Part shown: positions 24,755 through 39,119 of the stretch, piece by piece
Numbering within the stretch: position 1 is the first letter of the stretch
Layout of the letters: each line of letters opens with the position of its first letter
Origin: Hydractinia symbiolongicarpus
Taxonomy: Eukaryota > Cnidaria > Hydrozoa > Anthoathecata > Hydractiniidae
NCBI RefSeq assembly: GCF_029227915.1
Contig: NC_079876.1
Coordinates: 7,566,001 to 7,630,000, forward strand
DNA length: 64,000 bases
Reading direction: 5' to 3'
Notes under the pieces: model-generated
Told to the model about the DNA's origin: nothing
What the model saw: only the letters and a program-made list of their open reading frames with translations
Database searches by the model: none
Position numbers and translations under genes: made by a program

Positions 24755-27700
24755 AACTCATTTCCAAAACGATTTTTTAAATTATCTTTTCACCACTAAA
24801 ACGCTTGAGACTTGTAGTTTTCAAAAATGTTTTCATTTTTGATGAGACGCTGAATAAAAGAAGTTTAATCGCCGGCAAACGAAAACCCGCCATTTTCCGT
24901 AAACCCTGGACTCGACCGGTATAGTCAAAAGTATACAAAGAAAGTACCCAGGGAGTAAACCCATTTCCCGAAAGATTTTTTATATTATTTTTTACCACTA
25001 AACGCATGAGACTTGTAGTTTTCAAAAATATTTTCATATTTGATGGGACGCTGAATAAAAGAAGTTTAATCGCCGGCAAACGAAAATCCGCGATTTCCCG
25101 TAAATCCCGGTCTCAGCCCGTATAATTAAAAGTATACAAAGAAAGTACCCAGGGAGTAAACTTATTTCTCGAACGATTTTTTAAATTATTTTTTCACCAC
25201 TAAAACGCATGAGACTTGTAGTTTTCAAAAATGTTTTTATTTTTGATGAGACGCTGAATAAAAGAAGTTTAATCGCCGGCAAACGAAAACCCGCCATTTC
25301 CCGTAAACCCCGGACTCGACCGGTATAGTCAAAAGTATACAAAGAAAGTACCCAGGGAGTAAACCCATTTCCCGAAAGAATTTTTATATTATTTTTTACC
25401 ACTAAACGCATGAGACTTGTAGTTTTCAAAACTTTTTCATATTTGATGGGACGCTAAATAAAAGCAGTTTAATCGCCGGCAAACGAAAACCTGCGATTTG
25501 CCGTAAATCCCGGACTCGGCCCGTATAGTCAAAAGTATACAAGGAAAGTACCCAGGGAGTAACCTCATTTCCAGAACGATTTTTTAAATTATTTTTTCAC
25601 CACTAAAACGCATGAGACTTGTTGTTTTCAAAAATGTTTTCATTTTTGATGAGACGCTGAATAAAAGAAGTTTAATCGCCGGCAAACGAAAACCTGCGAT
25701 TTCCCGTAAATCCCGGACTCGGCCCGTATAGTCAAAAGTATACAAAGAAAGTACCCAGGGAGTAAACTCATTTCCCAAACGATTATTTAAATTATTATTT
25801 AACCACTAAAGCCCATGAGACTTGTAGTTTTTAAAAATGTTTTCATTTTTGATGAGACGCTGAATAAAAGAAGTTTAATCGCCGGCAAACGAAAACCCGC
25901 GATTTCCCGTAAATCCCGGGCTTGGCCCGTATAGTCAAAAGTATACAAGGAAAGTACCCAGTGAGTAAACTCATTTCCAAAACGATTTTTTAAATTATCT
26001 TTTCACCACTAAAACGCTTGAGACTTGTAGTTTTCAAAAATGTTTTCATTTTTGATGAGACGCTGAATAAAAGAAGTTTAATCGCCGGCAAACGAAAACC
26101 CGCCATTTTCCGTAAACCCTGGACTCGACCGGTATAGTCAAAAGTATACAAAGAAAGTACCCAGGGAGTAAACCCATTTCCCGAAAGATTTTTTATATTA
26201 TTTTTTACCACTAAACGCATGAGACTTGTAGTTTTCAAAAATATTTTCATATTTGATGGGACGCTGAATAAAAGAAGTTTAATCGCCGGCAAACGAAAAT
26301 CCGCGATTTCCCGTAAATCCCGGACTCAGCCCGTATAATTAAAAGTATACAAAGAAAGTACCCAGGGAGTAAACTTATTTCTCGAACGATTTTTTAAATT
26401 ATTTTTTCACCACTAAAACGCATGAGACTTGTAGTTTTCAAAAATGTTTTTATTTTTGATGAGACGCTGAATAAAAGAAGTTTAATCGCCGGCAAACGAA
26501 AACCCGCCATTTCCCGTAAACCCCGGACTCGACCGGTATAGTCAAAAGTATACAAAGAAAGTACCCAGGGAGTAAACCCATTTCCCGAAAGAATTTTTAT
26601 ATTATTTTTTACCACTAAACGCATGAGACTTGTAGTTTTCAAAACTTTTTCATATTTGATGGGACGCTAAATAAAAGCAGTTTAATCGCCGGCAAACGAA
26701 AACCTGCGATTTGCCGTAAATCCCGGACTCGGCCCGTATAGTCAAAAGTATACAAGGAAAGTACCCAGGGAGTAACCTCATTTCCAGAACGATTTTTTAA
26801 ATTATTTTTTCACCACTAAAACGCATGAGACTTGTAGTTTTCAAAAATGTTTTCATTTTTGATGAGACGCTGAATAAAAGAAGTTTAATCGCCGGCAAAC
26901 GAAAACCTGCGATTTCCCGTAAATCCCGGACTCGGCCCGTATAGTCAAAAGTATACAAAGAAAGTACCCAGGGAGTAAACTCATTTCCCAAACGATTATT
27001 TAAATTATTATTTAACCACTAAAGCCCATGAGACTTGTAGTTTTTAAAAATGTTTTCATTTTTGATGAGACGCTGAATAAAAGAAGTTTAATCGCCGGCA
27101 AACGAAAACCCGCGATTTCCCGTAAATCCCGGGCTTGGCCCGTATAGTCAAAAGTATACAAGGAAAGTACCCAGTGAGTAAACTCATTTCCAAAACGATT
27201 TTTTAAATTATCTTTTCACCACTAAAACGCTTGAGACTTGTAGTTTTCAAAAATGTTTTCATTTTTGATGAGACGCTGAATAAAAGAAGTTTAATCGCCG
27301 GCAAACGAAAACCCGCCATTTTCCGTAAACCCTGGACTCGACCGGTATAGTCAAAAGTATACAAAGAAAGTACCCAGGGAGTAAACCCATTTCCCGAAAG
27401 ATTTTTTATATTATTTTTTACCACTAAACGCATGAGACTTGTAGTTTTCAAAAATATTTTCATATTTGATGGGACGCTGAATAAAAGAAGTTTAATCGCC
27501 GGCAAACGAAAATCCGCGATTTCCCGTAAATCCCGGACTCAGCCCGTATAATTAAAAGTATACAAAGAAAGTACCCAGGGAGTAAACTTATTTCTCGAAC
27601 GATTTTTTAAATTATTTTTTCACCACTAAAACGCATGAGACTTGTAGTTTTCAAAAATGTTTTTATTTTTGATGAGACGCTGAATAAAAGAAGTTTAATC

Positions 27701-28110
27701 GCCGGCAAACGAAAACCCGCCATTTCCCGTAAACCCCGGACTCGACCGGTATAGTCAAAAGTATACAAAGAAAGTACCCAGGGAGTAAACCCATTTCCCG
27801 AAAGATTTTTTATATTATTTTTTACCACTAAACGCATGAGACTTGTAGTTTTCAAAACTTTTTCATATTTGATGGGACGCTAAATAAAAGCAGTTTAATC
27901 GCCGGCAAACGAAAACCTGCGATTTGCCGTAAATCCCGGACTCGGCCCGTATAGTCAAAAGTATACAAGGAAAGTACCCAGGGAGTAACCTCATTTCCAG
28001 AACGATTTTTTAAATTATTTTTTCACCACTAAAACGCATGAGACTTGTAGTTTTCAAAAATGTTTTCATTTTTGATGAGACGCTGAATAAAAGAAGTTTA
28101 ATCGCCGGCA
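24755..28110. repeat. 6-monomer higher-order repeat, about 2.8 copies (1213-bp unit)
   Basis: Starts at 24777, 25990 and 27203 are exactly 1213 bp apart (6 x 203 less 5). Copies run about 24755-25967, 25968-27180 and partly to 28110. Private marks repeat in register: CGTAAACCCTGGACTCGACC, the TTTTTACCACTAAACGC shortened junction, CAAAACTTTTTCATATTTGATGGG, and TTATTTAACCACTAAAG (25796 and 27009). The third copy ends where CCCGAGATTTCCC replaces CCTGCGATTTCCC. Confidence 0.88.
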
Positions 28111-28803
28111 AACGAAAACCCGAGATTTCCCGTAAATCCCGGACTCGGCCCGTATAGTCAAAAGTATACAAGGAAAGTACCCAGTGAGTAAACTCGTTTC
28201 CCGAACGAATTTTTAAATTATTTTTTCACCACTAAAACGCATGAGACTTGTAGTTTTCAGAAATGTTTTCATTTTTGATGAGAGGCTTAATGAAAGTGGT
28301 TTAATCACCGGCAAACGAAAACCCGCCATTTCCCGTAAACCCCGGACTCGGCCCGCATAGTCAAAAGTATACAAAGAAAGTACCCAGGGAGTAAACTCAT
28401 TTCCCGAACGATTTGTTAAACTATTATTTCACCACTAAAGCCCATGAGACTTGTAGTATTTAAAAATATTTTCATTTTTGATGAGACGCTGAATAAAAGA
28501 AGTTTAATCACCGGCAAACGAAAACCCGCGACTTCCCGTAAATCCCGGACTCGGCCCGTATAGTCAAAAGTATACAAAGAAAGTACCCAGGGAGTAAACT
28601 CATTTCCCGAACGATTTTATAAATTATTTTTTCACCACTAAAACGCATGAGACTTGTAGTTTTTAAAAATGTTTTCATTTTTGATGAGACGCTGAATAAA
28701 AGAAGTTTAGTCGCCGGCAAACGAAAACCCGCCATTTCCCGTATATCCCGGACTCGGCCCGTATAGTCAAAAGTATACAAGGAAAGTACCCAGTGAGTAA
28801 ACT

Positions 28804-30888
28804 CATTTCCCGAACGAATTTTTAAATTATTTTTTCACCACTAAAACGCATGAGACTTGTAGTTTTCAAAAATGTTTTCATTTTTGATGAGACGCTGAAT
28901 AAAAGAAGTTTAATCGCCGGCAAACGAAAACCTGCGATTTCCCGTAAATCCCGGACTCGGCCCGTATAGTCAAAAGTATACAAAGAAAGTACCCAGGGAG
29001 TAAACTCATTTCCCAAACGATTATTTAAATTATTATTTAACCACTAAAGCCCATGAGACTTGTAGTTTTTAAAAATGTTTTCATTTTTGATGAGACGCTG
29101 AATAAAAGAAGTTTAATCGCCGGCAAACGAAAACCCGCGATTTCCCGTAAATCCCGGACTCGGCCCGTATAGTCAAAAGTATACAAGGAAAGTACCCAGT
29201 GAGTAAACTCGTTTCCCGAACGAATTTTTAAATTATTTTTTCACCACTAAAACGCATGAGACTTGTAGTTTTCAGAAATGTTTTCATTTTTGATGAGACG
29301 CTTAATGAAAGTGGTTTAATCACCGGCAAGCGAAAACCCGCGATTTCCCGTAAATCCCGGGCTTGGCCCGTATAGTCGAATGTATACAAAGAAAGTACCA
29401 TGTGAGTAAACTCATTTCCAAAACGATTTTTTAAATTATCTTTTCACCACTAAAACGCTTGAGACTTGTAGTTTTCAAAAATGTTTTCATTTTTGATGAG
29501 ACGCTGAATAAAAGAAGTTTAATCGCCGGCAAACGAAAACCCGCCATTTTCCGTAAACCCTGGACTCGACCGGTATAGTCAAAAGTATACAAAGAAAGTA
29601 CCCAGGGAGTAAACCCATTTCCCGAAAGATTTTTTATATTATTTTTTACCACTAAACGCATGAGACTTGTAGTTTTCAAAAATATTTTCATATTTGATGG
29701 GACGCTGAATAAAAGAAGTTTAATCGCCGGCAAACGAAAATCCGCGATTTCCCGTAAATCCCGGACTCAGCCCGTATAATTAAAAGTATACAAAGAAAGT
29801 ACCCAGGGAGTAAACTTATTTCTCGAACGATTTTTTAAATTATTTTTTCACCACTAAAACGCATGAGACTTGTAGTTTTCAAAAATGTTTTTATTTTTGA
29901 TGAGACGCTGAATAAAAGAAGTTTAATCGCCGGCAAACGAAAACCCGCCATTTCCCGTAAACCCCGGACTCGACCGGTATAGTCAAAAGTATACAAAGAA
30001 AGTACCCAGGGAGTAAACCCATTTCCCGAAAGATTTTTTATATTATTTTTTACCACTAAACGCATGAGACTTGTAGTTTTCAAAACTTTTTCATATTTGA
30101 TGGGACGCTAAATAAAAGCAGTTTAATCGCCGGCAAACGAAAACCTGCGATTTGCCGTAAATCCCGGACTCGGCCCGTATAGTCAAAAGTATACAAGGAA
30201 AGTACCCAGGGAGTAACCTCATTTCCAGAACGATTTTTTAAATTATTTTTTCACCACTAAAACGCATGAGACTTGTAGTTTTCAAAAATGTTTTCATTTT
30301 TGATGAGACGCTGAATAAAAGAAGTTTAATCGCCGGCAAACGAAAACCCGAGATTTCCCGTAAATCCCGGACTCGGCCCGTATAGTCAAAAGTATACAAG
30401 GAAAGTACCCAGTGAGTAAACTCGTTTCCCGAACGAATTTTTAAATTATTTTTTCACCACTAAAACGCATGAGACTTGTAGTTTTCAGAAATGTTTTCAT
30501 TTTTGATGAGAGGCTTAATGAAAGTGGTTTAATCACCGGCAAACGAAAACCCGCCATTTCCCGTAAACCCCGGACTCGGCCCGCATAGTCAAAAGTATAC
30601 AAAGAAAGTACCCAGGGAGTAAACTCATTTCCCGAACGATTTGTTAAACTATTATTTCACCACTAAAGCCCATGAGACTTGTAGTATTTAAAAATATTTT
30701 CATTTTTGATGAGACGCTGAATAAAAGAAGTTTAATCACCGGCAAACGAAAACCCGCGACTTCCCGTAAATCCCGGACTCGGCCCGTATAGTCAAAAGTA
30801 TACAAAGAAAGTACCCAGGGAGTAAACTCATTTCCCGAACGATTTTATAAATTATTTTTTCACCACTAAAACGCATGAGACTTGTAGT
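28804..30888. repeat. Mosaic duplicate block linked to 24.15-25.67 kb and 27.18-28.66 kb
   Basis: From about 28804 to 30330 this block matches about 24150-25670 at offset 4654, including the rare GGCAAGCGAAAACC (24672 and 29326). From about 29408 to 30888 it matches about 27180-28660 at offset 2228, including CCCGAGATTTCCC, GAGAGGCTTAATG and GATTTGTTAAACTATT. Two overlapping offsets within one block show at least two exchange events, the second copying sequence that was already duplicated. Confidence 0.8.
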
Positions 30889-31709
30889 TTTCAAAAATGT
30901 TTTCATTTTTGACGAGACGCTTAATAAAAGAAGTTTAATCGCCGGCAAACGAAAACCTGCGATTTCCCGTAAATCCCGGACTCGGCCCGTATAGTCAAAA
31001 GTATACAAAGAAAGTACCCAGGGAGTAAACTCATTTCCCAAACGATTATTTAAATTATTATTTCACCACTAAAGCCCATGAGACTTGTAGTTTTTAAAAA
31101 TGTTTTCATTTTTGATGAGACGCTGAATAAAAGAAGTTTAGTCGCCGGCAAACGAAAACCCGCCATTTCCCGTATATCCCGGACTCGGCCCGTATAGTCA
31201 AAAGTATACAAGGAAAGTACCCAGTGAGTAAACTCATTTCCCGAACGAATTTTTAAATTATTTTTTCACCACTAAAACGCATGAGACTTGTAGTTTTCAG
31301 AAATGTTTTCATTTTTGATGAGACGCCTAATGAAAGTGGTGTAATCGCCGGCAAACGAAAACCCGCGATTTCCCGTAAATCCCGGGCTTGGCCCGTATAG
31401 TCGAATGTATACAAAGAAAGTACCCTGTGAGTAAACTCATTTCCAAAACGATTTTTTAAATTATCGTTTCACCACTAAAACGCTTGAGACTTGTAGTTTT
31501 CAAAAATGTTTTCATTTTTGATGAGACGCTGAATAAAAGAAGTTTAATCGCCGGAAAACGAAAACCCGCCATTTCCCGTAAACCACGACTCGGCCCGCAT
31601 AGTCAAAAGTATACAAAGAAAGTACCCAGGGAGTAAACTCATTTCCGAACGATTTTTTAAATAATTTTTTCACCACTAAAACGCATGAGACTTGTAGTTT
31701 TCTAAAATG

Positions 31710-32927
31710 TTTTCATTTTTGATGAGACGCTGAATAAAACAAGTTTAATCGCCGGCAAACGAAAACCTGCGATTTCCCGTAAATCCCGGACTCGGCCCGT
31801 ATAGTCAAAAGTATACAAAGAAAGTACCCAGGGAGTAAACTCATTTCCCAAACGATTATTTAAATTATTATTTCACCACTAAGGCCCATGAGACTTGTAG
31901 TTTTTAAAAATGTTTTCATTTTTGATGAGACGCTGAATAAAAGAAGTTTAATCACCGGCAAACGAAAACCCGCGATTTCCCGTAAATCCCGGGCTTGGCC
32001 CGTATAGTCGAATGTATACAAAGAAAGTACCCAGGGAGTAAACTCATTTCCCGAACGATTTTTTAAATATTTTTTTCACCACTAAAACGCATGAGACTTG
32101 TAGTTTTCAAAAATGTTTTCAGTTTTGATGAGACGCTGAATAAAAGCAGTTTAATCGCCGGCAAACGAAAACCTGCGATTTGCCGTAAATCCCGGACTCG
32201 GTCCGTATAGTCAAAAGTATACAAGGAAAGTACCCAGGGAGTAACCTCATTTCCAGAACGATTTTTTAAATTATTTTTTCACCACTAAATCGCATGAGAC
32301 TTGTAGTTTTCAAAAATGTTTTCATTTTTGATGAGACGCTGAATAAAACAAGTTTAATCGCCGGCAAACGAAAACCTGCGATTTCCCGTAAATCCCGGAC
32401 TCGGCCCGTATAGTCAAAAGTATACAAAGAAAGTACCCAGGGAGTAAACTCATTTCCCAAACGATTATTTAAATTATTATTTCACCACTAAGGCCCATGA
32501 GACTTGTAGTTTTTAAAAATGTTTTCATTTTTGATGAGACGCTGAATAAAAGAAGTTTAATCACCGGCAAACGAAAACCCGCGATTTCCCGTAAATCCCG
32601 GGCTTGGCCCGTATAGTCGAATGTATACAAAGAAAGTACCCAGGGAGTAAACTCATTTCCCGAACGATTTTTTAAATATTTTTTTCACCACTAAAACGCA
32701 TGAGACTTGTAGTTTTCAAAAATGTTTTCAGTTTTGATGAGACGCTGAATAAAAGCAGTTTAATCGCCGGCAAACGAAAACCTGCGATTTGCCGTAAATC
32801 CCGGACTCGGTCCGTATAGTCAAAAGTATACAAGGAAAGTACCCAGGGAGTAACCTCATTTCCAGAACGATTTTTTAAATTATTTTTTCACCACTAAATC
32901 GCATGAGACTTGTAGTTTTCAAAAATG
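31710..32927. repeat. 3-monomer tandem duplication (2 x 609 bp)
   Basis: The variants ATAAAACAAGTTT (31735 and 32344), TTTTCAGTTTTGATG (32116 and 32725) and ACTCGGTCCGTATAG recur at exactly 609 bp, three times the monomer. Copies are about 31710-32318 and 32319-32927. The left side breaks at TTTTCTAAAATG, and the right side at the return of ATAAAAGAAG. Confidence 0.88.
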
Positions 32928-35269
32928 TTTTCATTTTTGATGAGACGCTGAATAAAAGAAGTTTAATCGCCCGCAAACGAAAACCTGCGATTTCCCGTAA
33001 ATCCCGGACTCGGCCCGTATAGTCAAAAGTATACAAAGAAAGTACCCAGGGAGTAAACTCATTTCCCAAACGATTATTTAAATTATTATTTAACCACTAA
33101 AGCCCATGAGACTTGTAGTTTTTAAAAATGTTTTCATTTTTGATGAGACGCTGAATAAAAGAAGTTTAATCGCCGGCAAACGAAAACCCGAGATTTCCCG
33201 TAAATCCCGGACTCGGCCCGTATAGTCAAAAGTATACAAGGAAAGTACCCAGTGAGTAAACTCGTTTCCCGAACGAATTTTTAAATTATTTTTTCACCAC
33301 TAAAACGCATGAGACTTGTATTTTTCAGAAATGTTTTCATTTTTGATGAGAGGCTTAATGAAAGTGGTTTAATCACCGGCAAACGAAAACCCGCTATTTC
33401 CCGTAAATCCCGGGCTTGGCCCGTATAGTCGAATGTATACAAAGAAAGTACCATGTGAGTAAACTCATTTCCAAAACGATTTTTTAAATTATCTTTTCAC
33501 CACTAAAACGCTTGAGACTTGTAGTTTTCAAAAATGTTTTCATTTTTGATGAGACGCTGAATAAAAGAAGTTTAATCGCCGGCAAACGAAAACCCGCCAT
33601 TTCCCGTAAACCCCGGACTCGGCCCGCATAGTCAAAAGTATACACAGAAAGTACCCAGGGAGTTAACTCATTTCCCGAACGATGTTTTCACCACTAAAAC
33701 GCATGAGACTTGTAGTTTTCAAAAATGTTTTCATTTTTGATGAGACGCTGAATAAAAGAAGTTTAATCGCCGGCAAACGAAAACCCGCCATTTCCCGTAT
33801 ATCCCGGACTCGGCCCGTATAGTCAAAAGTATACAAAGAAAGTACCCATGGAGTAAACTCATTTCCCGAACGATTTTTTAAATTATTTTTTCACCACTAA
33901 AACGCATGAGACTTGTAGTTTTCAGAAATGTTTTCATTTTTGATGAGACGCCTAATGAAAGTGGTGTAATCGCCGGCAAACGAAAACCCGCGATTTCCCG
34001 TAAATCCCGGGCTTGGCCCGTATAGTCGAATGTATACAAAGAAAGTACCCTGTGAGTAAACTCATTTCCAAAACGATTTTTTAAATTATCTTTTCACCAC
34101 TAAAACGCTTGAGACTTGTAGTTTTCAAAAATGTTTTCATTTTTGATGAGACGCTGAATAAAAGAAGTTTAATCGCCGGAAAACGAAAACCCGCCATTTC
34201 CCGTAAACCCCGACTCGGCCCGCATAGTCAAAAGTATACAAAGAAAGTACCCAGGGAGTAAACTCATTTCCGAACGATTTTTTAAATTATTTTTTCACCA
34301 CTAAAACGCATGAGACTTGTAGTTTTCAAAAATGTTTTCATTTTTGATGAGACGCTGAATAAAAGAAGTTTAATCGCCGGCAAACGAAAACCTGCGATTT
34401 CCCGTAAATCCCGGACTCGGCCCGTATAGTTAAAAGTATACAAAGAAAGTACCCAGGGAGTAAACTCATTTCCGAACGATTTTTTAAATTATTTTTTCAC
34501 CACTAAAACGCATGAGACTTGTAGTTTTCAAAAATGTTTTCATTTTTGATGAGACGCTGAATAAAAGAAGTTTAATCGCCGGCAAACGAAAACCCGCCAT
34601 TTCCCGTAAACCCCGGACTCGGACCGCATAGTCAAAAGTATACAAAGAAAGTACCCAGGGAGTAAACTCATTTCCCGAGCGATGTTTTCACCACTAAAAC
34701 GCATGAGACTTGTAGTTTTCAAAAATGTTTTCATTTTTGATGAGACGCTGAATAAAAGAAGTTTAATCGCGGGCAAACGAAAACCTGCGATTTCCAGTAA
34801 ATCCCGGGCTCGGCCCGTATAGTCAAAAGTATACAAAGAAAGTACCCAGGGTGTAAACTCATTTCCCGAACGATTTTTTAAATTATTATTTCACCACTAA
34901 AGCCCATGAGACTTGTAGTATTTAAAAATATTTTCATTTTTGATGAGACGCTGAATAAAAGCAGTTTAATCGCCGGCAAACGAAAACCTGCGATTTGCCG
35001 TAAATCCCGGACTCGGCCCGTATAGTCAAAAGTATGCAAGGAAAGTACCCAGGGAGTAACCGCATTTCCAGAACGATTTTTTAAATTATTTTTTCACCAC
35101 TAAAACGCATGAGACTTGTAGTTTTCAAAAATGTTTTCATTTTTGATGAGACGCTGAATAAAAGAAGTTTAATCGCCGGCAAACGAAAACCTGCGATTTC
35201 CCGTAAATCCCGGACTCGGCCCGTATAGTCAAAAGTATACAAAGAAAGTACCCAGGGAGTAAACTCATT

Positions 35270-36869
35270 TCCCAAACGATTATTTAAATTATTATTTCAC
35301 CACTAAAGCACATGAGACTTGTAGTTTTTTAAAATGTTTTCATTTTTGATGAGACGCTGAATAAAAGAAGTTTAATCGCCGGCAAACGAAAACCCGCGAT
35401 TTCCCGTAAATCCCGGACTCGGCCCGTATAGTCAAAAGTATACAAGGAAAGTACCCAGTGAGTAAACTCGTTTCCCGAACGAATTTTTAAATTATTTTTT
35501 CACCACTAAAACGCATGAGACTTGTAGTTTTCAGAAATGTTTTCATTTTTGATGAGAGGCTTAATGGAAGTGGTTTAATCACCGGCAAACGAAAACCCGC
35601 GATTTCCCGTAAATCCCGGGCTTGGCCCGTATAGTCGAATGTATACAAAGAAAGTACCATGTGAGTAAACTCATTTCCAAAACGATTTTTTAAATTATCT
35701 TTTCACCACTAAAACGCTTGAGACTTGTAGTTTTCAAAAATGTTTTCATTTTTGATGAGACGCTGAATAAAAGAAGTTTAATCGCCGGCAAACGAAAACC
35801 CGCCATTTCCCGTAAACCCCGGACTCGGCCCGCATAGTCAAAAGTATACACAGAAAGTACCCAGGGAGTAAACTCATTTCCCGAACGATGTTTTCACCAC
35901 TAAAACGCATGAGACTTGTAGTTTTCAAAAATGTTTTCATTTTTGATGAGACGCTGAATAAAAGAAGTTTAATCGCGGGCAAACGAAAACCTGCGATTTC
36001 CAGTAAATCCCGGGCTCGGCCCGTATAGTCAAAAGTATACAAAGAAAGTACCCAGGGTGTAAACTCATTTCGCAAACGATTATTTAAATTATTATTTCAC
36101 CACTAAAGCACATGAGACTTGTAGTTTTTTAAAATGTTTTCATTTTTGATGAGACGCTGAATAAAAGAAGTTTAATCGCCGGCAAACGAAAACCTGCGAT
36201 TTCCCGTAAATCCCGGACTCGGCCCGTATAGTCAAAAGTATACAAGGAAAGTACCCAGTGAGTAAACTCGTTTCCCGAACGAATTTTTAAATTATTTTTT
36301 CACCACTAAAACGCATGAGACTTGTAGTTTTCAGAAATGTTTTCATTTTTGATGAGAGGCTTAATGAAAGTGGTTTAATCACCGGCAAACGAAAACCCGC
36401 GATTTCCCGTAAATCCCGGGCTTGGCCCGTATAGTCGAATGTATACAAAGAAAGTACCATGTGAGTAAACTCATTTCCAAAACGATTTTTTAAATTATCT
36501 TTTCACCACTAAAACGCTTGAGACTTGTAGTTTTCAAAAATGTTTTCATTTTTGATGAGACGCTGAATAAAAGAAGTTTAATCGCCGGCAAACGAAAACC
36601 CGCCATTTCCCGTAAACCCCGGACTCGGCCCGCATAGTCAAAAGTATACACAGAAAGTACCCAGGGAGTAAACTCATTTCCCGAACGATGTTTTCACCAC
36701 TAAAACGCATGAGACTTGTAGTTTTCAAAAATGTTTTCATTTTTGATGAGACGCTGAATAAAAGAAGTTTAATCGCGGGCAAACGAAAACCTGCGATTTC
36801 CAGTAAATCCCGGGCTCGGCCCGTATAGTCAAAAGTATACAAAGAAAGTACCCAGGGTGTAAACTCATT
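35270..36869. repeat. 4-monomer tandem duplication (2 x 800 bp)
   Basis: The rare monomer with AAAGCACATGAG and TTTTTTAAAATG is found at 35306 and 36106, exactly 800 bp apart. It is followed in both copies by GAGAGGCTTAAT, TATACACAGAAAG and a 191-bp short monomer. Four monomers less the 12-bp shortening gives 800. The junction is near 36070, where CGCAAACGATTATT joins the end of one copy to the start of the next. Confidence 0.88.
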
Positions 36870-39119
36870 TCCCGAACGATTTGTTAAATTATTATTTCAC
36901 CACTAAAGCCCATGAGACTTGTAGTATTTAAAAATATTTTCATTTTTGATGAGACGCTGAATAAAAGAAGTTTAATCGCCGGCAAAGGAAAACCCGCGAC
37001 TTCCCGTAAATCCCGGACTCGGCCCGTATAGTCAAAAGTATACAAAGAAAGTACCCAGGGAGTAAACTCATTTCCCGAACGATTTTATAAATTATTTTTT
37101 CACCACTAAAACGCATGAGACTTGTAGTTTTCAAAAATGTTTTCATTTTTGATGAGACGCTTAATAAAAGAAGTTTAATCGCCGGCAAACGAAAACCTGC
37201 GATTTCCCGTAAATCCTGGACTCGGCCCGTATAGTCAAAAGTATACAAAGAAAGTACCCAGGGAGTAAACTCATTTCCCAAACGATTATTTAAATTATTA
37301 TTTCACCACTAAAGCCCATGAGACTTGTAGTTTTTAAAAGTGTTTTCATTTTTGATGAGACGCTGAATAAAAGAAGTTTAGTCGCCGGCAAACGAAAACC
37401 CGCCATTTCCCGTATATCCCGGACTCGGCCCGTATAGTCAAAAGTATACAAGGAAAGTACCCAGTGAGTAAACTCATTTCCTGAACGAATTTTTAAATTA
37501 TTTTTTCACCACTAAAACGCATGAGACTTGTAGTTTTCAGAAATGTTTTCATTTTTGATGAGACGCCTAATGAAAGTGGTGTAATCGCCGGCAAACGAAA
37601 ACCCGCGATTTCCCGTAAATCCCGGGCTTGGCCCGTATAGTCGAATGTATACAAAGAAAGTACCCTGTGAGTAAACTCATTTCCAAAACGATTTTTTAAA
37701 TTATCTTTTCACCACTAAAACGCTTGAGACTTGTAGTTTTCAAAAATGTTTTCATTTTTGATGAGACGCTGAATAAAAGAAGTTTAATCGCCGGAAAACG
37801 AAAACCCGCCATTTCCCGTAAACCCCGACTCGGCCCGCATAGTCAAAAGTATACAAAGAAAGTACCCAGGGAGTAAACTCATTTCCGAACGATTTTTTAA
37901 ATTATTTTTTCACCACTAAAACGCATGAGACTTGTAGTTTTCAAAAATGTTTTCATTTTTGATGAGACGCTGAATAAAAGAAGTTTAATCGCTGGCAAAC
38001 GACATGCCGCGATTTCCCGTAAATCCCGGGCTTGGCCCGTATAGTCGAATGTATACAAAGAAAGTACCATGTGAGTAAACTCATTTCCAAAACGATTTTT
38101 TAAATTATCTTTTCACCACTAAAACGCTTGAGACTTGTAGTTTTCAAAAATGTTTTCATTTTTGATGAGACGCTGAATAAAAGAAGTTTAATCGCCGGCA
38201 AACGAAAACCCGCCATTTCCCGTAAACCCCGGACTCGGACCGCATAGTCAAAAGTATACAAAGAAAGTACCCAGGGAGTAAACTCATTTCCCGAGCGATG
38301 TTTTCACCACTAAAACGCATGAGACTTGTAGTTTTCAAAAATGTTTTCATTTTTGATGAGACGCTGAATAAAAGAAGTTTAATCGCGGGCAAACGAAAAC
38401 CTGCGATTTCCACTAAATCCCGGGCTCGGCCCGTATAGTCAAAAGTATACAAAGAAAGTACCCAGGGTGTAAACTCATTTCCCGAACGATTTTTTAAATT
38501 ATTATTTCACCACTAAAGCCCATGAGACTTGTAGTATTTAAAAATATTTTCATTTTTGATGAGACGCTGAATAAAAGACGTTTAATCGCCGGCAAACGAA
38601 AACCCGCGACTTCCCGTAAATCCCGGACTCGGCCCGTATAGTCAAAAGTATACAAAGAAAGTACCCAGGGAGTAAATTCATTTCCCGAACGATTTTATAA
38701 ATTATTTTTTCACCACTAAAACGCATGAGACTTGTAGTTTTCAAAAATGTTTTCACTTTTGATGAGACGCTTAATAAAAGAAGTTTAATCGCCGGCAAAC
38801 GAAAACCTGCGATTTCCCGTAAATCCCGGACTCGGCCCGTATAGTCAAAAGTATACAAAGAAAGTACCCAGGGAGTAAACTCATTTCCCAAACGATTATT
38901 TAAATTATTTTTTCACCACTAAAGCCCATGAAACTTGTAGTTTTTAAAAGTGTTTTCATTTTTGATGAGACGCTGAATAAAAGAAGTTTAGTCGCCGGCA
39001 AACGAAAACCCGCCATTTCCCGTAAATCCCGGACTCGGCCCGTATAATCAAAAGTATACAAAGAAAGTACCCAGGGAGTAAACTCATTTCCCGAACGATT
39101 TTTTAAGTTAATTTTCACC

